A DNA stretch of 64,000 nucleotides from Linum tenue (lineage: Eukaryota; Streptophyta; Magnoliopsida; Malpighiales; Linaceae), in NCBI GenBank assembly GCA_946122785.1, contig CAMGYJ010000002.1, positions 22,914,492-22,978,491 of the forward strand, in the 5' to 3' direction. Shown here in pieces: positions 32,119 through 42,740 of the stretch. How positions within the stretch are numbered: position 1 is the stretch's first letter; each line of letters begins with the position of its first letter. A program made the position numbers and the translations under genes. The notes beneath the pieces were generated by a model. That model was given only the letters and a program-made list of their open reading frames with translations, ran no database searches and had not been told where the DNA came from.

Positions 32119-34743
32119 ATGTCCAGCATCAACAACAACGAGGCCGAGGTCGTGCAAGGCGAAGAAGGTAATTTCTCCCCTCTCTCGCACACTTCTTCTG
32201 ACCGTTCCGGTGACGGGGGCGGTGGTTCTGGAGATTGGGAAGGCGGATCTGACGGCGGATGCGGCGGCGGCGACGGTGGGGTTCCGGCGACGCCGTCATA
32301 CGACGCTAGGTCCGGCGACGGTGTCGGAAGCTCTTCCGATGTGGGTAATATTTCCTCCGGTAGTGGGGTTGTGATCATCCGGCGTAACCAGGGTGGTCGA
32401 CCGGTCTTGGACGATGGAGCCGCCGACGGTGAGGTCGCCGACGATGAAGTTGCCGATGATGAAATTGCGGACGAGATGGCGCAAGGGGACCCAGGTGTGC
32501 AATTCGCGCCGCGCGCTGTTGAGCGCGTTACCGAAGCTATGGCCCGCTTGGGGATGCGCGGTGTCGGCGCAGCCTACCGCGTGATTGAGTGGGCCGAGAT
32601 GTGGGGCGATCAGCCGGCGCCATCGGACAGCCTCAAGCGCGGGCCCGAGCACTCCTCAACATACGACGTGGACGATGTGGAGGAGTTAGTCCGCGGGCTG
32701 GGTTTGCCCCCCAGTTGGGAATACGCTGCCCCGTCGGTGCGCAGCATGGTGGGCAACTGCCCCCCAGGATGGTTCGGCGTGTACGCGGAATATTGGGTGA
32801 TGGGGTTCAAGTTCCCCATTGACCCGCTGTTGTGCGCTATATATGAGCGCCTCAAGTGTTCCGTCGGGCGGCTCTCCCCATCAGTAATCATGCACGCGAG
32901 CTGTCTCCGTCTCGCGTGCAAAAGGCTTAACATCGAGCCTACCTATGGCTTGTTTAGGAAGATGTACAAAATCAAGGAGGCCACCACGCGGAGCGATTGT
33001 CTCTCTATCCAGCGGCGCGATAACCGCCCCGAAGGTTTTGTGTATGGCTCGCCCAAGTTGAAGAAAACTTGGTTCGAGGAATTTTTTTATGTTAAGCCCA
33101 CCCCGGGGAATGGGCGAGCGGGACCATGGCGGAACCCTCCTCCTGGGAGAAGGGCAGTACGCGCGGGTTCGAGTCGGACGTCGGCTTCTATGTCGGGCTG
33201 AACGATGAGTATGAGGCTTGCATGCCTCACCGCATCAATTTATACGCCAAGGGTGTTCGCGAAGCCTGCTTGGAGGAGCTGTTTGGGGATGGTTAGTTAT
33301 ATTTTCTTTCCTTTGTATTCTGTCTTATTAACCGCTCTCTTACGACTTATTGGCGCAGGTGTTGACTTCTCCAGCCTTGCCAGCATGATGTCGGTGGACG
33401 ACGTCGCGCCACGTGCTGACAAGAGGAAGAAGAAGAAGGTTGTCGCGGCGCCCAAAGCTTCAAAGCGGAAGGAGATCGAGCAGCCGCATCCGCAAGCTAT
33501 CGAGAGGCCCCGCAAAACAATTCGCATAGTGGAGCCAACTTCCCAGGCGGTGAAGCAGACGTCCGCCGCGCCACAACTGACCGCCGCGCAACAGCTGTCT
33601 TTGGCGCTGTCGGAGCCCGAGGCAACAGTGACTAGGCCCGCTCGTCGGGATGGGAGTGGGGCGAGCAGCTCCTCCGGGGCAACCACCCCTGCTGCCCCCG
33701 TCAGCGCTGCACCTGCTTCCGCCACCGTCCACCAAGTCCGCGACGTGCGGATTCACACCGCGGCGGCGTGTAACTTGGTGTCCGCCAACCATGTGCTCCG
33801 GGCGATCGGGCCCGTTCTCTCCGTTCCTCCGCGGGTGGAAAAGACGGACCCTCTCCATGACCTGGCGCAGATCCACTTCGCGGTAAGACTTAGTCGGATC
33901 CCTGTAGTTTAGGTTTATTTTCTTAACCTTCCCTTTCCGTCTTCCCCTTTTTCTTTTTGTCTTCGTGTTTGGCTAAGACTCGTGGCGTTGTAGGGTCTGT
34001 CGGCGACTTTTCGAGCTCAGCAAGAGCGCGCCTCGATGCGTGCCAAGATGAAGGCCGACGAGGCGCAAATCGTCCAGCTGGAGGGGAAGGTCCTCGGGGC
34101 AAACAATCGTGCTGAAGATGCGACAACTAAGGCCAACGAGGCACTGGAGTCGCTCGGCCTTTTGCAGAGCCGGTTAGCCGCGGACGTGGAGGCGGCCAAA
34201 GAGCAGGTGCGGAACGAAGAGCGCTCCGCCCTCCGGAAAGAGCTGGAAGTCTCTTTTTCTGAGAAGTTGCGCAAAGCTCGCGAAGAATTCCAGAAGGAGA
34301 AGGACGACCTTGTTCGCCTTCATACCACCGCGAAGGCTGAGGCCGTTCGCGAGGCTGAGGCCGCGGCCATCCGCCAGTTCAAGTCCTCCCGACCCTTCGG
34401 GAAGATCATGGCGGATGCCATGACCAAGGCCGTGATAGCGGTCGGTAAGAAGATTCGCCCCGAGAATCCAGGGATGCACTGGGATACTCGCGAGATGGTT
34501 CAGCATGTCAAAGTGTGGATCGGCGAGAAGCGTCCTTTGGATTCCGACTCCGAGTCCGAGGAAGAGGAGGAGGAAGAGGCGGAGCGCCGGGAGGAGGTAG
34601 AGCGTCCCGCTGGGGAGGAGGTTCCGGGCGCCAGGAGGGATGGCGAGGTGGCTGATGAAGACGAGGACGAGGAAGAGGAGCGTCCTTTGTTGCGTCGCAA
34701 GTCGAGCAGGGAGGGCGAACAGCCCGACACTGGCTCTGCTTAA
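32119..34743 (+). pseudogene. Antisense ORF of the Tat element, three exons with one frameshift
   Basis: Exon 1 is 32119-33291, exon 2 is 33359-33882 and exon 3 is 33994-34743; introns are 33292-33358 (GT..CAG) and 33883-33993 (GTAAGA..TAG). Together they would code for about 815 aa on the strand opposite to gag-pol. The N-terminus is acidic and Gly/Ser-rich. The middle (WFGVYAEYWVMGFKFPIDPL...IMHASCLRLACKR) resembles the plant 'putative gypsy type transposon' family (Transposase_28), which I know from Tat antisense ORFs. Exon 3 forms a long charged coiled coil and an acidic tail. A frameshift within about 33096-33120 is needed to join exon 1 to exon 2. Function of this family is unknown. Confidence 0.7.
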
Positions 34744-34998
34744 GTGTTGTCCAATCGAGCCCTAGCTGTTTTGTCGACTCTCTGTGCTTTCTTTGTTGTT
34801 TTTCTATGTGTAATTGCGAACAATATTATGGCTCCTTTCTTGATTATGCCAAGAGGTCTTCGACTGTGTTTGTTTCTCTTTCTCTCCTTATTTTATCTAT
34901 CTTGCTCTATACCTTGGTGTGCGCGAATGGGCGACGACCACCGCTCTCGTTTTGTTTTCTCGCACGGAGGATGCGCGAGCTGGGCGAGCACGGATATC

Positions 34999-35302
34999 GC
35001 TAACTTTTGTTCTTTCGACTAGGCGCGAATAGTGCTGGACTATTGCTGATTTTTGTTCTTTCGAACTGGGCGCGAATAGTGCTGGACTATTGCTAATTTT
35101 TGTTCTTTCGAACTAGGCGCGAATAGTGCTGGACTATTGCTAATTTTTGTTCTTTCGAACTAGGCGCGAATAGTGCTGGACTATTGCTAATTTTTGTTCT
35201 TTCGAACTAGACGCGAATAGTGCTGGACTATTGCTAATTTTTGTTCTTTCGAACTGGGCGCGAATAGTGCTGGACTATTGCTAATTTTTGTTCTTTCAAA
35301 CC
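34999..35302. repeat. 47-bp minisatellite, six full copies plus a partial one
   Basis: Unit GCTAATTTTTGTTCTTTCGA + ACTAGGCGCGAATAGTGCTG + GACTATT, nearly perfect in six copies. Each unit has the inverted repeat AATAG-7-CTATT. It lies between the stop of the antisense ORF (34743) and the convergent stop of pol (35352), so it fills the 3' region shared by both transcripts. Confidence 0.92.
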
Positions 35303-35351
35303 ATGTCATTTTATTCATTGCGCTACTGCGCTGTTGCGAACGTGGTACACG

Positions 35352-37515
35352 CTAATATGGCTGGTGGTACTTCCTTAGATTCTGTGCATTCCATGTTCTT
35401 GGAATCTTGTTGCCCCCCAACTCGCTCAGTTTGAATGTGTTGGCGCCGACGACTTCGCGGACCAAGTAAGGACCTTCCCATGTCGAGGCGAGCTTCCCGT
35501 GTCTGGGGTCGGGGCGGAAGTTCCGCCGTAGTACCTGGTCGCCAAGGATCAACTTGTGTGGGACCAGCTTCGCGTTGTGGTACTTGGCTACCTGTTCTTT
35601 CATTGCGGCTAGCCTGATGGCTGCCAACTCGCGCCTTTCTTGTGACAACTCAAGCTCTAGTAGGCGCGCTTCGTCGTTCGCTTCTTCATTGTACCCAGTG
35701 ATCCGGTAGGTCGGTATTGTCGTTTCGATGGGGATTACCGCGTCAGTGCCATACGTGAGAGCGAAAGGGGTTTCGCCCGTTGCTACCTTGTATGTGGTGC
35801 GGTGCGCCCATAGCACCGTGTTGAGCTCGTCCACCCAATTGCCCTTGGCTTCATTCAGGCGGGTGTGGAGGCCGTGCAAGACCGCTTTATTGGAGGATTC
35901 TGCTTGGCCGTTGGCTTGCGGGTAGGCCACCGATGCGAATCTTGCGATGGTTCCCACCCCGTCGCAGAAGTCTATCACTTCCGCGCAATCGAATTGCTTC
36001 CCATGGTCGAAAATGAGTGCACTTGGGATCCCGAAGCGCGACAGGATGTTGTTGCGCAAGAAACGGGTTACCTGTTGCGCCGTAATGGATGCCAGCGCTT
36101 CGGCCTCGATCCACTTGGTGAAGTAGTCTACTGCCACGATTATGTATTTGCGCTTTCCTTTCGCCGTTGGGAAGGGGCCTAAGAGGTCGACACCCCACTG
36201 CGCGAAAGGCCATGGGCTCAAGTTGCCCTGAAGCTCGGTGGCTGGTAAGTGATGTTGACGCGCGTTGACCTGGCATTTGTGGCACTGGTCTACGTAGCCC
36301 TTCGTATCTTTCTTGATTCGCGGCCAGTAGTACCCATGCAGGAGGATGGTGCGCTCCATGCTGCGTGGCCCTGCATGCATTGCGCACAACCCCTCGTGTA
36401 GTTCTCGTACTAAGTTGCGCGCCTCTTCTTGCCCGACGCATCTGAGGTAGACGCCCGAGTACGACCTTCGGAATAGCTCTCCTTCAATGAGTGTGCAACG
36501 AGCTGCCTTTTGCCTCAGCGTCCAAGCTTGTTTGGGGTCTTCTGGCACTGTCCCATCTTGGAGGTACTTTACAATGGGGTGCCGCCAGTCCTCGCTTGGC
36601 ATGAGCTGGATTGCGTTGACTGCTGCCTCCGGGGGGGTATCTTCTTCTTCTTTCTGGACGGAAACAAGGCGCGTGGACTCGAAGTCAGTAGCCGTTGCCA
36701 GCTTGGATAATGCGTCGGCGTGCGCATTCTCCTCCCTGGGTATCTGCGCGTATGTTACCGCCTCGAATGTTGTGGCTCTCCGCTTAACGCGTTCCATGTA
36801 GTGCGCCAGTGTGTCCTCTTTTGCGTCAAACGCGCCGTTCAGCTGATTAACCGCCAGGGAGGAGTCAGATAGCACCCGTATCTTCCTTGCCCCCAAATCG
36901 TGAGCGGCCGTCATCCCCGCCAAGATGGCCTCGTACTCCGCGGCGTTGTTTGTTTTCAGCGCTCGGAACCTGATTGCGATTTCGTGCACCACGCCAGCAG
37001 GCGTGCGCACCACAACCCCTGCCCCGGCGCCATGTTTGCTCGCAGCTCCATCGACATAGACTTCCCAGACGCCCTCCGGCGTTGTTTCGAGGGTTACCCC
37101 TTCTGCGATGAAGTCTGCAAGGATTTGGGCTTTTATCGCTGGCCTTGGCGCGTATTGAATGTCGTATTCCGATAGTTCGACCGCCCATTTGACCATGCGC
37201 CCCGACACTTCCATCGATGTCAGAATCTTTTTTAGTGGGAGGTTTGTCAGGACGGTGATTTGGTGCGCTTGGAAGTACGGGCGCAGCTTCTGCGAAGCGC
37301 TTACTAGTGCCAAGGCAGCCTTCTCGATCGAGGAATATCTTGTTTCCGCGCTGACCAGAGTGCGCGAAGTGTAATACACCGGTTGCTCGGTTTTGCCGTC
37401 TCTTCGAGATATCAGCACTGCGCTCACGGCCCTTGTCGACACAGCGAGATACAAGAAAAGTTTTTCATTAAGCTTGGGGGCAGTTAGTATAGGGGGATAC
37501 AAGATACGCCTTTAG
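35352..37515 (-). pseudogene. Tat pol part 2: RNase H, archaeal-type RNase H, integrase
   Basis: A 716-codon frame continuing pol after a frameshift near 37500. It holds the Ty3 RNase H (AVLISRRDGKTEQPVYYTSR...YSSIEKAALALV), then a second archaeal-type RNase H (EVYVDGAASKHGAGAGVVV...NNAAEYEAILAGM...VLSDSSLAVNQ). Integrase follows, with the zinc region (GYYWPRIKKDT...CHKCQ), the DDE core (WGVDLLGPFP; FGIPSALIFDHGKQFDC; ANGQAESSNKAVLHGL) and a C-terminal tail (WEGPYLVREVVGANTFKLSEL). In FDHGKQF a His sits where DNG is usual next to the second Asp, but the Asp is kept. It ends at the 35352 stop. Confidence 0.9.
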
Positions 37516-37518
37516 CTC

Positions 37519-39231
37519 TTAGAACGCTGCTTCGCATTCTGTAGACCATGTGAAGCGTGCCCCGTTCTTGAGCGTTTGGAAGAAGGGCGCACACTTGTCG
37601 GCGGACCGTGGTATGAATCTCCCCAGTGCCGCTATCTTGCCATTCAGAGATTGGATTTCCAGCGCGTTCCGAGGCGCCCGTAGTTGTTGGACCGCGGTGA
37701 TTTGCTTCGGGTCGACCTCTATGCCGCGCTTAGTTATCATGAATCCGAGGAATTTCCCCGCCTCTGCTCCAAAAACGCATTTGAGTGGGTTGAGGCGAAG
37801 GCTGTGCTGACGTAGAGCTTCGAAAGTCTCGCGCAGGTCCTCTTGGTGTGACTTGCCCGCCTTCATTTTGACGATGAGGTCGTCTACATATGCCTCGATG
37901 TTCCGCCCGATTTGTCGCGAGAAAACCGTGTCAATCATTCTCTGATATGTCGCGCCCGCGTTCTTCAATCCGAACGGCATCCCTACGAAGCAGAAGTTCC
38001 CGAACGGTGTCATGAACGCCGTCTTTTCTTCGTCCTCCACGGACATGGGGATCTGGTGGTATCCGGAGAACATGTCGAGGAAGGACAATGTCTCGTGGTC
38101 CGCGGTTGCGTCGATCAGCTGGTCGATGCGCGGCAGGGGATAAGGGTCTCCTGGGCACACTTTGTTGATCGTGGTGTAGTCGACGCACATCCGCCAAGCT
38201 CCTGACGATTTCTTGACCAAGACTACGTTCGCCAGCCACTTTGGATACTTCACGGGTCGGATTAATCCGGCCGCTAGTAGGCGCGCCACCTCTTCTTCTA
38301 TCGCCTTCAGCTTATCGCCCGTGAAGGATCTCCGCCCTTGCTGCCTTGGCTCTGCGTTGGCTGGGACCGCTAGGCTGTGTTGTGCTACTTCTCTGGGCAC
38401 CCCTGGCATGTCTTCTGTGCACCACGCGAACAGCTCCTTGTACTCCTTCAGTAGCGCCACGAGCGGCTCGATTGCATCACTGCTGACGTGAGTAGAGATG
38501 CGTATCTTCCTAGTTGGCTCGGCGGGATCCAGCGCGACCTCAAAATCGGAATCCATGGACTCCGGTCGGGGTTCCTCCGCTCTTGTGTCGACAATGTTGG
38601 TTTGTCGAGCCACAACGCGGTCCTCCCAGGTCGTTCCCCGTGCTTCTCCTACTCCTCTCTGTGTCGGGAACTTGAGTTTCTGGTGGCACGTCGACGGGAG
38701 GGCCATGAACCTCGCAAGGAAAGGTCGGCCAAGGATGTCGTTGTGCGCCGACTCGCATTTGACGATCGTGAACTCTACCTGTTTGGAGACGCGAGGCTCT
38801 TGGTCGCCGATCACCACAGGGAGGGTGACCACTCCAATCACAGGGACTTTGGTTCCAGAGAAACCAACCAGGTTGCCTTGCGCGCGCCTGATTAGGCGTG
38901 GGTCGATGTCCATTTTGTCGATGGTACTCTGGAAGAGGATGTCTGCCGCGCTACCCCCATCTATCAGGAGGCGGTGGGTCTTGCAGGCGGCGATTAGCGC
39001 GGTGACAATGAGCGGCTCCTCCGACGGGACTCCTTGTGGGAATTCCGAGTCATCAAAGCTCAGGTTGAACTTCGTTGGCGCGCTGACGGCCGCGCACTCC
39101 GTCGCGCGCTCCCGCTTGGTTTTCTTCTGGGGACGATCCCCTTCAACCGTCACCACCCCGATTTCCTTGCGTACCACATACGCGCCCGCGTCATCGTCGT
39201 ATTCGGCTTGTGGTGGTGGTGGCGGCGGTTG
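37519..39231 (-). pseudogene. Tat pol part 1: protease and reverse transcriptase
   Basis: In the same frame as gag but separated from it by the TAG at 39234-39232. The protease has LLIDGGSAADILF (active-site D-G-G) and NDILGRPFLARF. The RT carries WRMCVDYTTINKVCPGDPYPLP, LSFLDMFSGYHQIPM, MPFGLKNAGATYQRM and the catalytic YVDDLIVK. The frame ends at a TAA (37521-37519) just before the connection/RNase H (ELKAYL continues after it), and a frameshift follows. These two lesions break pol into two pieces. Confidence 0.9.
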
Positions 39232-40662
39232 CTACGGGGCCTCAACTTGCTCTTTCTTTACGTGAAGGAACTCGGTTAGCAACCCTCGCCGTATGAGGCC
39301 CTCTATTTCGTACCTTAGCTCCCGGCAGTCTTCCGTCTGGTGCCCCGTTGCTCTGTGGAATTCACAATGCCTATTCGGATTGCGCATGTAGGGTTGGGAT
39401 TTCAACGGGGCAGGCCAATTGAGCTTGTACCCCTTCTCGCGGAGGACGTGGAACACATTCCTCACGGAATCATTGAGGGGAGTGTAGGCGTTGGACGCGC
39501 GCCTGTCTGGCGATCGCCCGCGCTGTGCCTGTTCTGGCGGGGGGAGAGGGACGCGCTTTGGGCCACTGTGCATCTGCAGCAATTGGTCTCGTGGGATTGG
39601 GGCTGGAGGCTGACGACGTGCCTGTTCTTCCCGCGGCACTTTTGCTGGTTCGAAGAGCCTGATGGATCCTGCGCCCAGGGTTTCTTCCAGCGTGATTGCC
39701 TTTTCGATCTTCATCTCCAACTCCGTCGACAGTGTGACGGGCCTTTTTGCCAACGCCCGCTTGAGCTCCATATTGTTGGTGGCCTCCATGAGATGATGGG
39801 CGGCCGTTTCGGGGGTAAGGTCGCGGACAGCCATTGCCACCCTGGACCATCTGGCGTAGAAAGCTCTCAGACTTTCTCCATCCTTTTGCCTGACATCTAT
39901 CAGGGCCTTGAGGTGAAGCGGGCGCCTTTTCTGGGACGCGAATTTTGTTGTGAACAGAAGTATGAACTCCTCGAATGACCGGATGATTCCGTTCGGGAGG
40001 CGGTTGTACCAGTCGAGGCATATGCCGGTGAACGTCGACGGGAAGGTTCTGCACAGCGCGGCGTTGGAGTTGGTTTGGAGTTGCATGCGCAAGCAGAAGG
40101 TGCTTACATGGTCTTCCGGGTCGGTCGTGCCGTTGTATGTTGGGAGGGTGGGTGTTGCTCCTGTTAGATTCTCCGCCATTATCTGCGCGCTCAATGGCTG
40201 GTGGAGGACTCTTTTGAGCGGGTGGGGTCGGTATTGCGGAGACAGGTGTTGCTCTAAGAAGCTGAGGTCCGCCCGCTCTGGTAGTTCGACTCCTGGCGCT
40301 TCGTCTGCGGGAAGTCCTGTCGGTGCGTGTTGGGGTAGCTGGGCTGTTCCCGACGTCTCTCCCAAGGCTGGCTGAGGCGCAACCGCCAAGGCTTGTCGAG
40401 GCGCATCCGTTACCGCGCCCATCGTCATCGCGCTCTCCCTGCTCATCATGAGCGCGATGACTTGGCTCATTTGTTTCTGCATGTCGGCTATAACGTTGTT
40501 TTGCTTCGTCACCAAGTCCCTCATTTCTTTGGCTGTCAGCTCAGGCTCCTCTTCTTCGATGAGCACAGCGTTGAGGTTGCTGGCTTCCGCGAACGCCCTC
40601 GGGTCAGTCATTGCCTTGATCGGTGTTGCTTGGTCAGGTTGGTCGGGGTTGTGCTCCGCCAT
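39232..40662 (-). CDS. Tat gag
   Basis: A 476-aa frame starting 48 nt inside the 5' LTR border (MAEHNPDQPDQ). The gag domain is in the middle (PTYNGTTDPEDHVSTFCLRM...WYNRLPNGIIRSFEEFILLF...SLRAFYARWSRVA). A basic C-terminus holds HCEFHRATGHQTEDCRELRYEI, a CX1-2HX..HX..C zinc-like motif usual in Tat gag. It ends in TAG followed by CAA and a proline-rich linker that stays open into protease. Builds virus-like particles in the cytoplasm by family analogy. Confidence 0.9.
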   Translation of the reverse strand: MAEHNPDQPDQATPIKAMTDPRAFAEASNLNAVLIEEEEPELTAKEMRDLVTKQNNVIADMQKQMSQVIALMMSRESAMTMGAVTDAPRQALAVAPQPALGETSGTAQLPQHAPTGLPADEAPGVELPERADLSFLEQHLSPQYRPHPLKRVLHQPLSAQIMAENLTGATPTLPTYNGTTDPEDHVSTFCLRMQLQTNSNAALCRTFPSTFTGICLDWYNRLPNGIIRSFEEFILLFTTKFASQKRRPLHLKALIDVRQKDGESLRAFYARWSRVAMAVRDLTPETAAHHLMEATNNMELKRALAKRPVTLSTELEMKIEKAITLEETLGAGSIRLFEPAKVPREEQARRQPPAPIPRDQLLQMHSGPKRVPLPPPEQAQRGRSPDRRASNAYTPLNDSVRNVFHVLREKGYKLNWPAPLKSQPYMRNPNRHCEFHRATGHQTEDCRELRYEIEGLIRRGLLTEFLHVKKEQVEAP

Positions 40663-40689
40663 TGAGGGTTTTCTTTAGCGTTTCTTCTT

Positions 40690-40710
40690 GGCCCCACGGT
40701 GGGCGCCAAT
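40690..40710 (-). promoter_or_regulatory. Tat primer binding site
   Basis: Minus strand ATTGGCGCCCACCGTGGGG directly after the 5' LTR; a common Tat/Ogre-type PBS form. Confidence 0.8.
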
Positions 40711-41331
40711 TGTTTGAACCTAACTGAGTGTAGGAGTGAGGTTCGGGTGAGAGTTTGGGTCAAGAAGAAACGCAAGTGCTCGGGTCGATCGGAGGAATAA
40801 GAATTGGAGAATGAGTGAGAACGTGGATCAGAATTCTAGAAAGAGAAGTAGTTGCTATAGAGAGAGAATGGTGAAAAAATGCGATCCCCTCACCCACCGT
40901 AGTAAATGCCGTATTTATAGGCTTCGTTGTGGTGGGTGAGTGGTTGACTCAAGTGGGGACACAACGATGTGACTATTGGGATACAATGATGTGACCACTG
41001 ACACACTAAGGATTTTAGGCCCTGTCCAGGCCATCCCTCTACCTAGGACGTGTCAGAGACCCGTCAATGGCCCTGATGTGACTACCTCTTGGGAAGGAAA
41101 GCTACGCTCCCCTTCTCTCTTGGCTTGGCCTACGCTATGCTCTCCCTCGGCGCTTGTAATTCGCCTCGCGCCTAAGCTCTTCGCGCCAAGACGTTGTTGA
41201 CTACGACGCGGCGTGGCGCTCGGGGTCCTCGCGCTGCCACGTCGGGGTCTATCCAGTCGCGCCCTGCTCCTCGACGTGGCCGGGCCCGACTTGTTCTTTG
41301 GCGCGGCTAGGCCCGAGTCACATGCCCAACA
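40711..41331 (-). repeat. Tat element 5' LTR (621 bp)
   Basis: Nearly identical partner of 30772-31392. The minus-strand TATA box CTATAAATAC at 40920-40911 is the likely promoter for gag-pol. Confidence 0.95.
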
Positions 41332-41336
41332 AGAGA

Positions 41337-42732
41337 AGTTTGAGTGGTTTGATGCAACTTGTATCCTATGAACCTTGATTGTCGAGTTCTGTAAACTAGT
41401 CACGACAGTGCAGTGCATGACGCAATCTATTTTAGTGTGACATATACCCTCCTTATTGAAAGGATGATTGGATGGTGTCTGATGTACATCCGCTTACTAC
41501 TAAGGTTAACCAAGAAAAGTATACCCTAGTTAAACGGTGTATTTTAATGGGTAAAAAATGGTTATCCATAATGGTCTCTAGATTTACTACTACTCAACTA
41601 TCCAACCAATCAAGGTTAGAGGTTGAATCACTTCTAACATTACATCGAACAAACTCAACTAGAGCAAAGAAAAAAATGAATGAGTAACGTCCATATTGAG
41701 AAAAATCACTTGAGATAAGAATCCCTTGGTAAGTATTAATCAAATTGTAGGAAAAACAATCACAATTATCATATTATTATCTAATGTTACAAGGAATCCT
41801 AAGCTAGCAAATCAATCAACATGCATTCAATTGCCCCCTTGATGTGGGTAAGTGAAAGGGGGTCTGCTCAACCCAATTAACCAACCAAATACTAAGCATT
41901 ATAATCATTTTTATAGGCTTTCACCAAACCAAAAGGAATTAACAACTTAATGATCATGAAATTGCAATTCGACACCAACTGAAGTGTGTTCACTGTAACC
42001 TAGTTGGATTGCTCCCTCTTGGGTAAAAAAAAAGTTACAACACCCAAAGCTTGGCCAAAGCAAATAGATAGACATATAACATCAATTGATCATAGGTAAC
42101 GAGCGTTCATACCCTATATTCACATACAACTAGAAATTTATGTTATAAACTAAGGTTCATCTCAGCCAAGTGATGAGAAGCTTAGCTTATAATTGATGGG
42201 GTAGGAAATTAAGGGCGAGGAAATTAAGAAGAAAGAAATTAAGATCTTCATGATGGATATCTTATTATCCTCTTCAATCTCTATTCATAGCTCTAATCTA
42301 CATAAACTCCTTTGATGAGTATCCATGCTAAAAATTCTCAAAATTGCTCTCAATTTGTTCCACTCTCTCTAGAACTAAGGAGCAATAGGTTTCTCTCTCC
42401 AAAAGTTTTCATTCTTGTGTAAAATCTTAGCTCCACTTATATACCCACGCGTAGAGTCGAGGACAGAACAATACTTCAAGACTGCAACACTAAATTAGCT
42501 TGCCATGACATAAAAAATGTTGTCTTGATGAGTTTCTTCTCTCTTTCTGTCCGACGTATCAATTTCGCGTCTTTCGCTCTTTGGAGTTTTCACAGAGCTG
42601 CCCTCTTTGTGGCATATCAGACTCTTTATCGGGGGTACGGTTGCATACAGACTACCGTTCTTTATTATTATCTGCTATGTAAATTTGTTGTCTATCCATT
42701 CCCTGGGAGTTTATCTTGGATAAAAAAAAAGT
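41337..42732. other. AT-rich intergenic DNA, nothing recognised
   Basis: Host-like non-coding sequence between the Tat element and a DNA transposon. No exon, tRNA or TE terminus was recognised. Confidence 0.45.
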
Positions 42733-42740
42733 AAAAAATC

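Larger units (their letters stand above)
30772..41331 (-). mobile_element. Complete Ty3/gypsy Tat-lineage retrotransposon, 10.56 kb
   Basis: Two 621-bp LTRs (30772-31392 and 40711-41331, TG...CA) differ at two positions only (31020/40960 and 31256/41195). They are flanked by the 5-bp duplication AGAGA (30767-30771 and 41332-41336). On the minus strand follow PBS, gag, protease-RT-RNase H, a second archaeal-type RNase H, integrase, and the PPT before the 3' LTR. A separate ORF in the opposite direction lies between the pol end and the 3' LTR. The double RNase H and the antisense ORF are marks of the Tat lineage. Pol has a stop and a frameshift, so this copy is probably not autonomous despite its young LTRs. 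Confidence 0.95.
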
